From: Achromobacter anxifer
GTDB lineage: Bacteria > Pseudomonadota > Gammaproteobacteria > Burkholderiales > Burkholderiaceae_B
NCBI RefSeq assembly: GCF_903652925.1
Contig: NZ_CAHLAR010000007.1
Location: 310,001-374,000, forward strand
DNA length: 64,000 bases
Reading direction: 5' to 3'
The notes under the pieces were generated by a model that saw nothing but the letters and a program-made list of their open reading frames with translations, did no database searches and was not told the origin of the DNA. Within the stretch, counting starts at the first letter, position 1. Each line of letters opens with the position of its first letter. Of the stretch, positions 39,837-47,745 are shown one piece after another. Made by a program: the position numbers and the translations under genes.

Positions 39837-41363
39837 TTGACTACCTCTTCCCCTTTTGCCGACCTCGGGCTGGCTGATTCCCTGTTGCGCGCCATTGCCG
39901 ACACCGGCTACACCGCGCCCACTCCCATTCAGGCCCAGGCCATTCCCCAGGTCCTGAAAGGCGGCGACCTGCTCGCCGCCGCCCAGACCGGCACCGGCAA
40001 GACCGCAGGCTTCACCCTGCCCATCCTGCATCTGCTGATGCAGAAGAAGCCCGAGCTGCGCAAGCCCGGCCGCCCGCGCTGCCTGATCCTGACCCCGACG
40101 CGTGAGTTGACCGCGCAGGTCGAGGAATCGGTGCAGACCTACGGCAAGTACACCCCGCTGAACTCCATGGTGATGTTTGGCGGCGTCAACATCAACCCCC
40201 AGATCTCCGCGCTGCGCAAGCCGCTGGACATCCTGGTCGCCACGCCCGGCCGCCTGCTGGACCACTGCGGCCAGAAGACCGTGGACCTGTCCGGCGTCGA
40301 GATCCTGGTGCTGGACGAAGCCGACCGCATGCTGGACATGGGCTTCATCCGCGACATCCGCAAGATCCTCGCGCTGCTGCCCAAGCAGCGCCAGAACCTG
40401 CTGTTCTCGGCCACCTTCTCCGACGAGATCCGCACCCTGGCGCGCGGCGTCCTGAACAATCCGGGCGAGGTGTCGGTCACCCCGCGCAACACCGCCACCG
40501 AGCTGGTCACCCAGACGGTGCACATGGTGGAACAGCACCACAAGCGCGACCTCATCAGCCACATCATCCGCGAAAGCGGCTGGCATCAAGTGCTGGTGTT
40601 CACGCGCACCAAGCACGGCGCCAACCGCCTGGCCGAAAAGCTGGTCAAGGACGGCCTGACCGCGGCCGCCATCCACGGCAACAAGAGCCAATCGGCGCGC
40701 ACCCGCGCGCTGGCCGGCTTCAAGGACAGCACCGTGACGGTGCTGGTGGCGACCGACATCGCCGCGCGCGGCCTGGACATCGACCAGCTGCCGCAGGTGG
40801 TCAACTTCGAACTGCCCAACGTGCCTGAAGACTACGTGCACCGCATCGGCCGCACCGGCCGCGCCGGCGCCACGGGCTCGGCGGTCTCGCTGGTCGACAA
40901 CAGCGAAATCAAGCTGTTGAAGGACATCGAGCGCCTGATCAAGAAGACCATCGAGCGCAAGCCCGTGGAAGGCTGGACGCCCCCGGCGACGACCGCCGCG
41001 GCCTTCGACCGCCAGGAACGCGACGAAGACAACCGCAGCCCGCGCGGCGGCGGCGGCCGTAATGGCGGCCGTGGCGGCAACGGCAATGGCAATGGCAACG
41101 GCGGCCGCTCGCGTCCCGCCCAGGGCCAGCCCCGCGCCGCGGCTGGCGGCCGTGCCCCCGCGCCGGCCCGCGCCGGCGGCGAAGGCCGTGCCAACCATGG
41201 CCCGCGCGACGGCAAGCCTGCCGACCGTCCGGCCCACGCCGGCCGCAACGAAGGCCGTCCGCAGCAGAACCACCGCCGTCCGGAAGGGTCCGCCCGTCCG
41301 GCAGGCAACGGCGGTTCGGGACGCCCGGCGGGCGCTCCGCGCGCCGCGCTGCTGAGCAAGTAA
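39837..41363 (+). CDS. rhlE: DEAD-box RNA helicase, RhlE type
   Basis: An ATP-dependent RNA helicase of 508 residues. The start is TTG 39837 with GGAG 5 bp upstream; no in-frame ATG or GTG lies further up. It has the Q motif ([26 protein letters not shown]), Walker [13 protein letters not shown] as [11 protein letters not shown] in LLFSATFS and HRIGRTGR. From about residue 395 the tail is Gly/Asn/Arg/Pro-rich ([11 protein letters not shown] repeats), probably a disordered RNA-binding tail. The RhlE assignment follows from the core and tail type. Confidence 0.9.
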   Translation: MTTSSPFADLGLADSLLRAIADTGYTAPTPIQAQAIPQVLKGGDLLAAAQTGTGKTAGFTLPILHLLMQKKPELRKPGRPRCLILTPTRELTAQVEESVQTYGKYTPLNSMVMFGGVNINPQISALRKPLDILVATPGRLLDHCGQKTVDLSGVEILVLDEADRMLDMGFIRDIRKILALLPKQRQNLLFSATFSDEIRTLARGVLNNPGEVSVTPRNTATELVTQTVHMVEQHHKRDLISHIIRESGWHQVLVFTRTKHGANRLAEKLVKDGLTAAAIHGNKSQSARTRALAGFKDSTVTVLVATDIAARGLDIDQLPQVVNFELPNVPEDYVHRIGRTGRAGATGSAVSLVDNSEIKLLKDIERLIKKTIERKPVEGWTPPATTAAAFDRQERDEDNRSPRGGGGRNGGRGGNGNGNGNGGRSRPAQGQPRAAAGGRAPAPARAGGEGRANHGPRDGKPADRPAHAGRNEGRPQQNHRRPEGSARPAGNGGSGRPAGAPRAALLSK

Positions 41364-41396
41364 TATCACCCGCAACCGCACCCACGGACTCGCGCC

Positions 41397-42026
41397 ATGC
41401 CCTTATCCACCTGGTTGACGTTCTTCCTGGCCTCCTGGGCCATTTCGTTCTCGCCAGGCGCGGGAGCGATCTCGGCGATGTCCTCGGGGCTCAAGTACGG
41501 CTTCGCGCGCGGCTACTGGAACACGGCTGGCCTGATCATGGGCATCCTGTTCCAGTTCGTGGTGGTGGCCGTGGGCCTGGGCGCCGTGCTGGCCACGTCC
41601 GAAATGGCCTTCAACGTGGTCAAGTACCTGGGCGTGGCCTACCTGATCTACCTGGGCGTGCGCCAGATCCGTACGGACGCGGCGCCGGTCACGGTGGATT
41701 CCGGCGACCCCAGGCGCGCCTCGATCCGTGAACTGGTACTGCGCGGTTTCCTGATCAACACCATGAACCCCAAGGGCACGGTGTTCCTGCTGGCCGTGGT
41801 GCCGCAGTTCGTGGACACCGCGCTGCCGCTGACGCAGCAATACGCGGCAATCGCCGCCACGCTGGCGTTCACCGACCTGGTGGCCATGGGCGTGTACACG
41901 CTGCTGGCGGCGCGCGTGTTGCGCATGCTGCGCAGCGCCAAGCACATCCGCTGGATGAACCGGACCTTCGGCTCGCTGTTCATCCTGGCGGGCGTGTTCC
42001 TGGCGTCGTTCCGCCGCCATTCCTGA
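41397..42026 (+). CDS. LysE/RhtB-family amino acid exporter
   Basis: 209 residues with six hydrophobic segments. The family N-terminus is LSTWLTFFLASWAISFSPGAGAISAMSSGLKYG, followed by YLGVAYLIYLGVRQIR and the central loop ending FLINTMNPKGTVFLLAVVPQF, the RhtB hallmark. These proteins export amino acids or homoserine lactones using the proton gradient. It lies 33 bp after rhlE and is followed by a very strong terminator. The substrate is unknown. Confidence 0.9.
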   Translation: MPLSTWLTFFLASWAISFSPGAGAISAMSSGLKYGFARGYWNTAGLIMGILFQFVVVAVGLGAVLATSEMAFNVVKYLGVAYLIYLGVRQIRTDAAPVTVDSGDPRRASIRELVLRGFLINTMNPKGTVFLLAVVPQFVDTALPLTQQYAAIAATLAFTDLVAMGVYTLLAARVLRMLRSAKHIRWMNRTFGSLFILAGVFLASFRRHS

Positions 42027-42031
42027 ACCCC

Positions 42032-42076
42032 ATGCGAGGGGCATGCGCCGCTGTCGGCGCATGCCCCTCGCATTTT
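42032..42076 (+). terminator. Very long perfect hairpin terminator after the LysE-family gene
   Basis: Perfect 19-bp arms, 42032-42050 with 42055-42073, a 4-nt CTGT loop, then TTT. It begins 5 bp after the stop codon. Confidence 0.85.
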
Positions 42077-42135
42077 CATGCCCGATACCGGACCGCGCCG
42101 GGCCCTAAAGCGGCGCCAAGTAAAATCCTCCGATC

Positions 42136-43743
42136 ATGAACATCCCTCACGAAGTAGCGCGGCGCCGTACGTTCGCCATCATTTCCCACCCCGACGCGGG
42201 TAAAACGACGCTGACCGAAAAGCTGTTGCTGTTCGCAGGCGCGATCCAGATCGCCGGCAGCGTCAAGGCGCGCAAGGCTTCGCGCCACGCCTCGTCCGAC
42301 TGGATGGAAATCGAAAAGCAGCGCGGCATTTCCGTGGCGTCCTCCGTGATGCAAATGGAATACCGCGACTGCGTCATCAACCTGCTCGACACCCCGGGCC
42401 ACGCGGACTTCTCCGAAGACACGTACCGGGTGCTCACGGCGGTGGATGCCGCGCTCATGGTGATCGACGCCGCCAACGGTGTTGAACCCCAGACCATCCG
42501 CCTGCTGCAGGTCTGCCGCGCGCGCAACACGCCCATCATCACGTTCATCAATAAGATGGACCGCGAAGTGCGCGAACCGCTGGAACTGCTGTCCGAGATC
42601 GAAGGCCACCTGGGCATGGACGCTGTGCCGTTCTCGTGGCCGGTCGGCATGGGCAAGGCGTTCGGCGGGGTGTTCGACATCCGCCAGGACCGCATGCGCG
42701 TATTCCGCCCCGGCCAGGAGCGCCGCTCCGACAACGACGACTTCATCGAAGGCCTGAGCAATCCTGAAATCGCGCGGCGCTTCGGCTCGGCGTTTGAACA
42801 AGCCAGCGGCGAGATCGAGCTGATCAACGAAGCCGCGCCCGCCTTCGACCGCGAGCAGTTCCTGGCCGGCAAGCAGACGCCCGTGTTCTTCGGCTCCGCC
42901 ATCAACAACTTCGGCGTGCAGGAAGTGCTGGACGCGCTGGTCGAACAGGCACCGCCCCCGGGCCCGCGGGAGTCCATGCAGCGCCTGGTGCAACCCGTGG
43001 AGCCCAAGTTCACCGGCGTGGTGTTCAAGGTGCAGGCCAACATGGACCCGGCCCACCGCGACCGCGTCGCGTTCGTGCGCGTCAGCTCCGGCCGCTTCGA
43101 GCGCGGCATGCGCCTGAAGGTCGCGCGCACCAACAAGGAAATGCGCCCCAACAACGTGGTGTCGTTCCTGTCGCAGCGGCGCGAGCTGCTGGACGAGGCC
43201 TATGCCGGCGACGTGATCGGCATTCCCAACCACGGCGTGCTGCAGCTGGGCGACGTGCTGACGGAAGGCGAGACCCTGCAGTTCACGGGCCTGCCGTTCT
43301 TCGCCCCCGAGCTGTTCCAGGCCGTGGAAGTGAAGGACCCGCTGCGCACCAAGCAGTTGCGCACCGGCCTCACCCAATTGGGCGAGGAAGGCGCCATCCA
43401 GGTGTTCCGCCCCGAAGCCGCCGGCGGCTCGCTGCTGCTGGGCGCGGTCGGCCAACTGCAGTTCGAAGTGGTCGCCCACCGCTTGAAGACCGAGTACGGC
43501 GTGGACGCCCGGATGCTGCCTTCCCGCTACACAATGGCACGTTGGATTACGTCTGAAAACCCCAAGGCGCTGCGCAAGTTCATGGATGCCAATGCGGCCC
43601 ATATCGCCTATGATGTTGTGGATGCGGCGGCGTTTTTGATCGGTTCGCCCGCGCAGTTGCGCGTGGCCGAGGAACTGTATCCCGATGTGAAATTCCATGC
43701 CATGCGGGAGCACGGCGGCAAGGTTTTCGGAGACAAGGCGTAG
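42136..43743 (+). CDS. prfC: Peptide chain release factor 3
   Basis: A GTPase that recycles RF1/RF2 after termination. It has 535 residues. G1 is SHPDAGKTTLTEK (residues 18-29), the switch I region is KQRGISVASSVMQ, G3 is DTPGHADFSEDTY and G4 is NKMD. The C-terminal RF3 domain has LRVAEELYPDVKFHAMREHGGKVFG. A TAAAAT at 42121 precedes the ATG by nine bases without a ribosome site, so the transcript may have a minimal leader. Confidence 0.97.
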   Translation: MNIPHEVARRRTFAIISHPDAGKTTLTEKLLLFAGAIQIAGSVKARKASRHASSDWMEIEKQRGISVASSVMQMEYRDCVINLLDTPGHADFSEDTYRVLTAVDAALMVIDAANGVEPQTIRLLQVCRARNTPIITFINKMDREVREPLELLSEIEGHLGMDAVPFSWPVGMGKAFGGVFDIRQDRMRVFRPGQERRSDNDDFIEGLSNPEIARRFGSAFEQASGEIELINEAAPAFDREQFLAGKQTPVFFGSAINNFGVQEVLDALVEQAPPPGPRESMQRLVQPVEPKFTGVVFKVQANMDPAHRDRVAFVRVSSGRFERGMRLKVARTNKEMRPNNVVSFLSQRRELLDEAYAGDVIGIPNHGVLQLGDVLTEGETLQFTGLPFFAPELFQAVEVKDPLRTKQLRTGLTQLGEEGAIQVFRPEAAGGSLLLGAVGQLQFEVVAHRLKTEYGVDARMLPSRYTMARWITSENPKALRKFMDANAAHIAYDVVDAAAFLIGSPAQLRVAEELYPDVKFHAMREHGGKVFGDKA

Positions 43744-43779
43744 ACCCGTTCGGGTTCCGCACGGCAGATGAGGGTAGCA

Positions 43780-44457
43780 ATGTCTTGGCGTTTTTTATTC
43801 GCAACGCTCCTGATCGCGCTTGGCGCGTCGGCCTGGGGCGGAATTCAACTGGGTGACTGGCTGGTGGCGCACGCGCCGCCCGCCGCGCCTGCTCCTGGCC
43901 AGGATGCCGCGGCATCCCAGCAGCCCGTGCTGGATGCCAATGGCCGTCCGTATGTGGCGCAACCGCCGCAACCGCGCATCGACGGCACCTTGGGCGTGCC
44001 CGACAAGCCCGCCGACCGCGAATGGCAGGTCAATACCGTTTCGCTGTTCGACAGCGTCAGCGATCCTTCGGTGAAGCTCTCGCGCGAACGCATCAGCCCC
44101 GACCAGGCGCGTGAAATCGCGGCGGCCTCGCAGCAAGTGCCGCTGCCCTCGGGCCCCTCCGACGTCAGCACGCTGGATCTGCAGGCGCCCGGCACTTCCA
44201 CCGCCATCAATGGCGGCCAGACGCAGGCCAGCGGCTACGGCACGCCGCAAATGGTGCAGGCGCCCCCGCCGCCCCCGAACACTGCCCAAGCGCCTGGCGC
44301 CATGGGCTGGAAGGACGCGCTCAAGAGCGAACTCGCGCACTGTGCCACGCAAGGCTTCTTCGAGCGCCCCTCGTGCTCCTGGGCTGCGCGCAACAAGTAT
44401 TGCGGTCCCAACCGCGCTTGGGGCACGATGGCCGAATGCCCGGCCCGTCCGAATTGA
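43780..44457 (+). CDS. Hypothetical envelope protein with signal anchor
   Basis: 225 residues; ATG 43780 is favoured over ATG 43768 because GAGGG lies 6 bp upstream. The N-terminus MSWRFLFATLLIALGASAWG is a signal peptide or anchor. The middle (about 35-165) is Pro/Gln/Ser-rich and low-complexity, including a run of prolines. The C-terminal 50 residues form a compact cysteine-bearing piece (HCATQGFFERPSCSWAARN, then KYCGPNRAWGTMAECP) that could hold two disulfides. It follows prfC by 36 bp. The family was not recognised. Confidence 0.7.
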   Translation: MSWRFLFATLLIALGASAWGGIQLGDWLVAHAPPAAPAPGQDAAASQQPVLDANGRPYVAQPPQPRIDGTLGVPDKPADREWQVNTVSLFDSVSDPSVKLSRERISPDQAREIAAASQQVPLPSGPSDVSTLDLQAPGTSTAINGGQTQASGYGTPQMVQAPPPPPNTAQAPGAMGWKDALKSELAHCATQGFFERPSCSWAARNKYCGPNRAWGTMAECPARPN

Positions 44458-44496
44458 AGTATCGGCGCGCGGCACAGGCCGCGCAGTGCCAGCAAT

Positions 44497-44527
44497 AAAA
44501 AAGGCGCCCCGCAGGGCGCCTTTTTTT
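44497..44527. terminator. Bidirectional terminator between the hypothetical gene and bfr
   Basis: A 13-bp perfect stem (44497-44509 with 44514-44526), loop CGCA, with A-run and T-run flanks. It serves both convergent genes. Confidence 0.85.
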
Positions 44528-44539
44528 ATGACCGGAAGA

Positions 44540-45016
44540 TTACTCCGGCACGGACATCTGGCTTTGCAGGTAATTCTGGATGCCGACCTTGTCGATCAGG
44601 TCGATCTGCGTTTCCAGGTAGTCGATGTGCTCTTCGGTGTCGTCCAGGATGTCCTGGAACAGATCGCGCGAGACATAATCGCGGACCGATTCGCAATGCG
44701 CGATCGCTTCCTTCACGGTCGCCTGGGCGCCTTGCTCCAGCTTCAGGTCACAGGCCAGCAATTCCGGCACGTCTTCGCCGATCAGCAGCTTGTGCAGGTC
44801 TTGCAGGTTGGGTAGGCCGTCCAGCATGAAGATGCGTTCGATCAGACGATCCGCATGCTTCATTTCGCCGATGGATTCTTCGTACTCGTGCTTGCCCAGC
44901 TTGTCGAAGCCCCAATGGTTCAGCATGCGGGCATGCAGGAAATATTGGTTGATGGCCGTCAGCTCGTTGGTCAGTTGCTTGTTCAGAAACTGGATGACGG
45001 TTTTGTCGCCTTTCAT
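44540..45016 (-). CDS. bfr: Bacterioferritin
   Basis: A 24-mer iron-storage cage with ferroxidase centre and heme. The ATG at 45014-45016 has a perfect AAGGAG site and yields 158 residues, the family size. Visible features are [31 protein letters not shown] (ferroxidase Glu), [20 protein letters not shown] with the E-x-x-H pair, and [19 protein letters not shown]. The heme-ligand Met is the one in RIFMLDG. A Fur-like site lies upstream, and a Bfd-like ferredoxin gene is 2.3 kb away. Confidence 0.95.
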   Translation of the reverse strand: MKGDKTVIQFLNKQLTNELTAINQYFLHARMLNHWGFDKLGKHEYEESIGEMKHADRLIERIFMLDGLPNLQDLHKLLIGEDVPELLACDLKLEQGAQATVKEAIAHCESVRDYVSRDLFQDILDDTEEHIDYLETQIDLIDKVGIQNYLQSQMSVPE

Positions 45017-45393
45017 GATGGACTCCTTGCAGTCAGGCGCGACGCAGATGCATCGCGACAAAGGAGCGCACGATGCCGCGCGTACGCAACCCCGGCAGAC
45101 TACCATCTGGCGCGGGGCCGCGCCTAGCCTAGCGCTGCATTTGGTAAAACGCTTTAGTAGCGCTACCGGAAAGCGACAGGCCAATGAGAATGAGTATGCG
45201 TGAGTGATGCCTTGCATGCTTGGCGCAACGCCCACGCGGGCTATCGGCGCGCGGCGTGGCGGAATCGTCGGTCAGATTCGCGCCATTGCATGTCCCGATG
45301 CGTCCCCGGGCTGGGCGTAAGACAGCGGCAAGCGGCGCAAGCCGATCCGTTGCGGATCGGCAACCCGCCGCGGCGATGCACGACAACGATGCG
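45017..45393. promoter_or_regulatory. bfr upstream region with Fur-like site (45180-45198)
   Basis: 377 bp without a gene, upstream of bfr and after the EamA gene. At 45180-45198 the sequence GCCAATGAGAATGAGTATG matches the 19-bp Fur consensus at 13 positions by eye. It lies about 165 bp before the bfr start, so a direct promoter link is inferred. Confidence 0.45.
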
Positions 45394-46308
45394 CTAATCG
45401 GTCCGCCGCGTCGCCAGCCAGATGCCCAGCGCGATCGGCACGATGCCCAGCAGGTCCAGCCACGACACGTGCTCGCCCAGCACCGCCCAGCCGAACAACA
45501 GGCCCAGCGGCGGCATCAGGAAATGCAGCGCGCTGGCCGCGGTGGCGCTGGCGCGGCCCAGGATCATGAACCACAGGTAGTAGCCGCCCATCGACACCGC
45601 CACGATCATGTAAGCCATGCTCCAGAACAGGCTCGCGGTCATGTGCGCGTCGCCAAGGCTCTCGTGCGCCAATGCAAACGGCAACAGCGCGGCAGCGCCA
45701 GCCAGCGACTGTATGCCCGTCGAAGTCCACAGGCCCGAGGTCGGCTTCAGCAGCTTGTAGAGCAGCGTGCCCGCCACCAGCGCCACCAGGCCTCCCGTGA
45801 CCAGCAACGTGCCGTGCAGGTCTTCCTGCATGCCGGACAGCCGTGAGCGCAGCACCAGGGCCACGCCCGCCAGTCCCAGGCACAGGCCCAGCAACTTGCG
45901 CCATCCCAGCCGTTCGCCCAACACCGGGCCGGCCAACACGCCGATCAGCAAAGGGTTGGTACTGATGAGCACGGCGGTGAACGCGGACGATACGGTGGTC
46001 ATGCCCGACCAGCTCAAGCCCAGGTACAGCGCGTTGTTCAACGCGCCCAGCAGGATCAGCGACGCCAGATCGCGTCCAGTGGGCAGCTTCCAGCGGCCGC
46101 TGGCCGCGGCGAGGCCCAGCATGAGGGCGCCGGCGATCAGGAACCGGATGGTCAGCAGCGTGAGCGGCGGGCAATCCCGCACGGCGATCTTGGCGGCCGC
46201 AAACGCGGAACTCCAGAGGAAGCAGAATGCCGCGATGGGCGCCCAGCTGATGCCCGGTGCGGCTTGGGCTGGCAAAGCGGCGGCGGAGAGAGTCGAGGAG
46301 GCCTTCAT
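45394..46308 (-). CDS. EamA/DMT-family transporter
   Basis: 304 residues with ten predicted helices in two EamA repeats (FCFLWSSAFAAAKIAVRDCPPLTLLTIRFLIAG at the start; STNPLLIGVLAGPVLGERL closing repeat 1; ALHFLMPPLGLLFGWAVLGEHVSWLDLLG closing repeat 2). It is a probable exporter of small metabolites. The gene is divergent from a LysR regulator with 135 bp between starts, suggesting that regulator controls it. Confidence 0.88.
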   Translation of the reverse strand: MKASSTLSAAALPAQAAPGISWAPIAAFCFLWSSAFAAAKIAVRDCPPLTLLTIRFLIAGALMLGLAAASGRWKLPTGRDLASLILLGALNNALYLGLSWSGMTTVSSAFTAVLISTNPLLIGVLAGPVLGERLGWRKLLGLCLGLAGVALVLRSRLSGMQEDLHGTLLVTGGLVALVAGTLLYKLLKPTSGLWTSTGIQSLAGAAALLPFALAHESLGDAHMTASLFWSMAYMIVAVSMGGYYLWFMILGRASATAASALHFLMPPLGLLFGWAVLGEHVSWLDLLGIVPIALGIWLATRRTD

Positions 46309-46443
46309 GGAGTGAACATCCGAAGTAGGGCGCCAAAGCCGGATAGGCGGCGGATGGGGAGATTCTGCGCGGGCACCGATCCATTGACAAACTCTTTATT
46401 CGGATCGAAAGTATTCGAAAATCAAATGCATTCGGACGCCGCC

Positions 46444-47301
46444 ATGCCTGATCTCGATCTTCTGCACAGCTTTGTTTCGGTGGTGGATGCCGGCGGCTTC
46501 ACCGCGGCCGGCGAGCGCGTGCACCGCAGCCAATCCACCGTCAGCCAGCAAATCCGCAAACTGGAAGAAACCCTGGAGTGCGCACTGTTCGTCCGTGAAG
46601 GCCGCCAGGTCTCGTTGACCGAGGATGGCGAGCGCCTGCTGGGCTATGCGCGGCGGATGCTGGCCCTGTCGACGGAGGTCCGAGAGGCCGTCAGCGGACG
46701 CAAGCGGGTGGACGTCATCCGCCTGGGCATTCCCGACGATTTCGCGGCCGACACGCTCACTGCCCTGGTGGCGGATTTCGCGCGGTCGCGGCCGGGCGTG
46801 CGGCTATCGGTCCGCTGCGATCTGACCTCGGCGCTCACGCGTGCCTTGGAAAGAGGCGATCTTGATGTGGCGTTGCTCAAACGGGAGCCCGGCGCGGGCG
46901 TCTCGCTGGCCGCCTGGGCTGAGCAATTGCATTGGATCGGAGGCCCGGGCATGACCCTGGCGCCCGGCGAACCCGTGCCGCTGGTGGCGTTTCCGCAAGG
47001 CTGCATCTACCGCAACCGCGCCATCCACGCCCTGGAAGCGGCGGGCCGCCATTGGCGCATCGCCTACGAAAGCCCGAATCTGAGAGGCTTGCAGGCGGCA
47101 TTGACGGGGGGATTGGGGGTTGCGCTGCTGGAACGGCGCTGTCTCTTGCCGGACCATCGGATCATCGACGCGGCACTGCCGGCGGTGCCGTCGACCGAAC
47201 TGGCGCTATGCCTGGCCGACACGCTGCGCGAGCCCGCAAGGCAACTGGCGATGACTATCCGGGAATTTTGCGAGAAGGAAGCAACACGGCCCGCCGCGTG
47301 A
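46444..47301 (+). CDS. LysR-family transcriptional regulator
   Basis: 285 residues from ATG 46444 (MPDLDLLHSFVSVVDAGGF), chosen because LysR helix 1 normally begins there; ATG 46426 is possible. The HTH is GFTAAGERVHRSQSTVSQQIRKLEETLE with turn FVREGRQVSLTEDGERLL. The effector domain is shorter than usual but complete. It is divergent from an EamA exporter. TTCG at 46399 and CGAA at 46416 form a loose dyad in the gap that may be its binding site. Confidence 0.88.
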   Translation: MPDLDLLHSFVSVVDAGGFTAAGERVHRSQSTVSQQIRKLEETLECALFVREGRQVSLTEDGERLLGYARRMLALSTEVREAVSGRKRVDVIRLGIPDDFAADTLTALVADFARSRPGVRLSVRCDLTSALTRALERGDLDVALLKREPGAGVSLAAWAEQLHWIGGPGMTLAPGEPVPLVAFPQGCIYRNRAIHALEAAGRHWRIAYESPNLRGLQAALTGGLGVALLERRCLLPDHRIIDAALPAVPSTELALCLADTLREPARQLAMTIREFCEKEATRPAA

Positions 47302-47331
47302 AGGCAGCGAGCCGCAGGGAGACTGCAATCC

Positions 47332-47613
47332 TCAGGCGATGGCGACCAGCGGGATCGGGAAGCTGCTGTTGGCAGCGGGCGCACCCGATTCGACCACGGC
47401 GGCCGGAGGATTGACCGGAACGGCTATGGAGCGCACGTCGCACACGCTGGAGCAGCGGCCGCCCGGCAGGTATTCGGCGGCGGTCGCCGCGCAGCAGCCG
47501 CAGCACGTGGCCACGCCCAGCTCGAATTGCAGGTCGGAAAGCGTCGTCGCGCCTCCGTCCACGCTGGCGCGGACTTGGCGTTCGGTGATGGCATTACATA
47601 CGCAAATGTACAT
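47332..47613 (-). CDS. Bacterioferritin-associated ferredoxin-like [2Fe-2S] protein
   Basis: 93 residues starting MYICVCNAITERQVRASV. Cluster ligands fit the Bfd pattern: Cys4 and Cys6, then a CCGCC group at about residues 37-41, which supplies the C-x-x-C pair. Bfd binds bacterioferritin and passes electrons that release stored iron. The last ~30 residues (after about 60) extend beyond the usual ~64-residue Bfd and contain two more cysteines. A Fur-like palindrome overlaps the promoter, fitting expression when iron is scarce. Confidence 0.85.
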   Translation of the reverse strand: MYICVCNAITERQVRASVDGGATTLSDLQFELGVATCCGCCAATAAEYLPGGRCSSVCDVRSIAVPVNPPAAVVESGAPAANSSFPIPLVAIA

Positions 47614-47615
47614 GA

Positions 47616-47649
47616 GAATAATTATCGAAAATTATTCTGCTACTGGCAA
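47616..47649 (-). promoter_or_regulatory. Fur-like palindrome over the bfd promoter
   Basis: On the minus strand, TTGCCA (47649-47644), 17 bp and GATAAT (47626-47621) form a good promoter, with the ATG 7 bases after the -10. GAATAATT (47616-47623) and AATTATTC (47630-47637) are a perfect 8-bp inverted repeat with a 6-bp centre, an iron-box-like sequence covering the -10. No ribosome site fits between. Confidence 0.65.
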
Positions 47650-47694
47650 GCCCCGCAAGCAAATAAATTTGCAACCGAAGTGTCACGCAAGTCT

Positions 47695-47738
47695 TTGAAA
47701 TAAGGGACGAATTTCCACAGTCCCGTCCCTTATTTCAA
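47695..47738 (-). terminator. Hairpin after rpoN
   Basis: Perfect 15-bp arms (47695-47709 with 47724-47738), AT-rich at the base, 7 bp beyond the rpoN stop. A U-run is absent, but the stem base is A/T. Confidence 0.65.
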
Positions 47739-47745
47739 GGCGCCG

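Noticed and set aside
41040-41190. Tandem repeat in the rhlE 3' part as a mobile or CRISPR-like array
   Set aside because: The GGC/AAT-type repetition is in frame and encodes the Gly/Asn/Arg tail typical of DEAD-box helicases.
46384-46417. TTGACA as -35 of the LysR gene at 46444
   Set aside because: No acceptable -10 lies at 16-18 bp; TATTCG is 22 bp away. A promoter here was not annotated.
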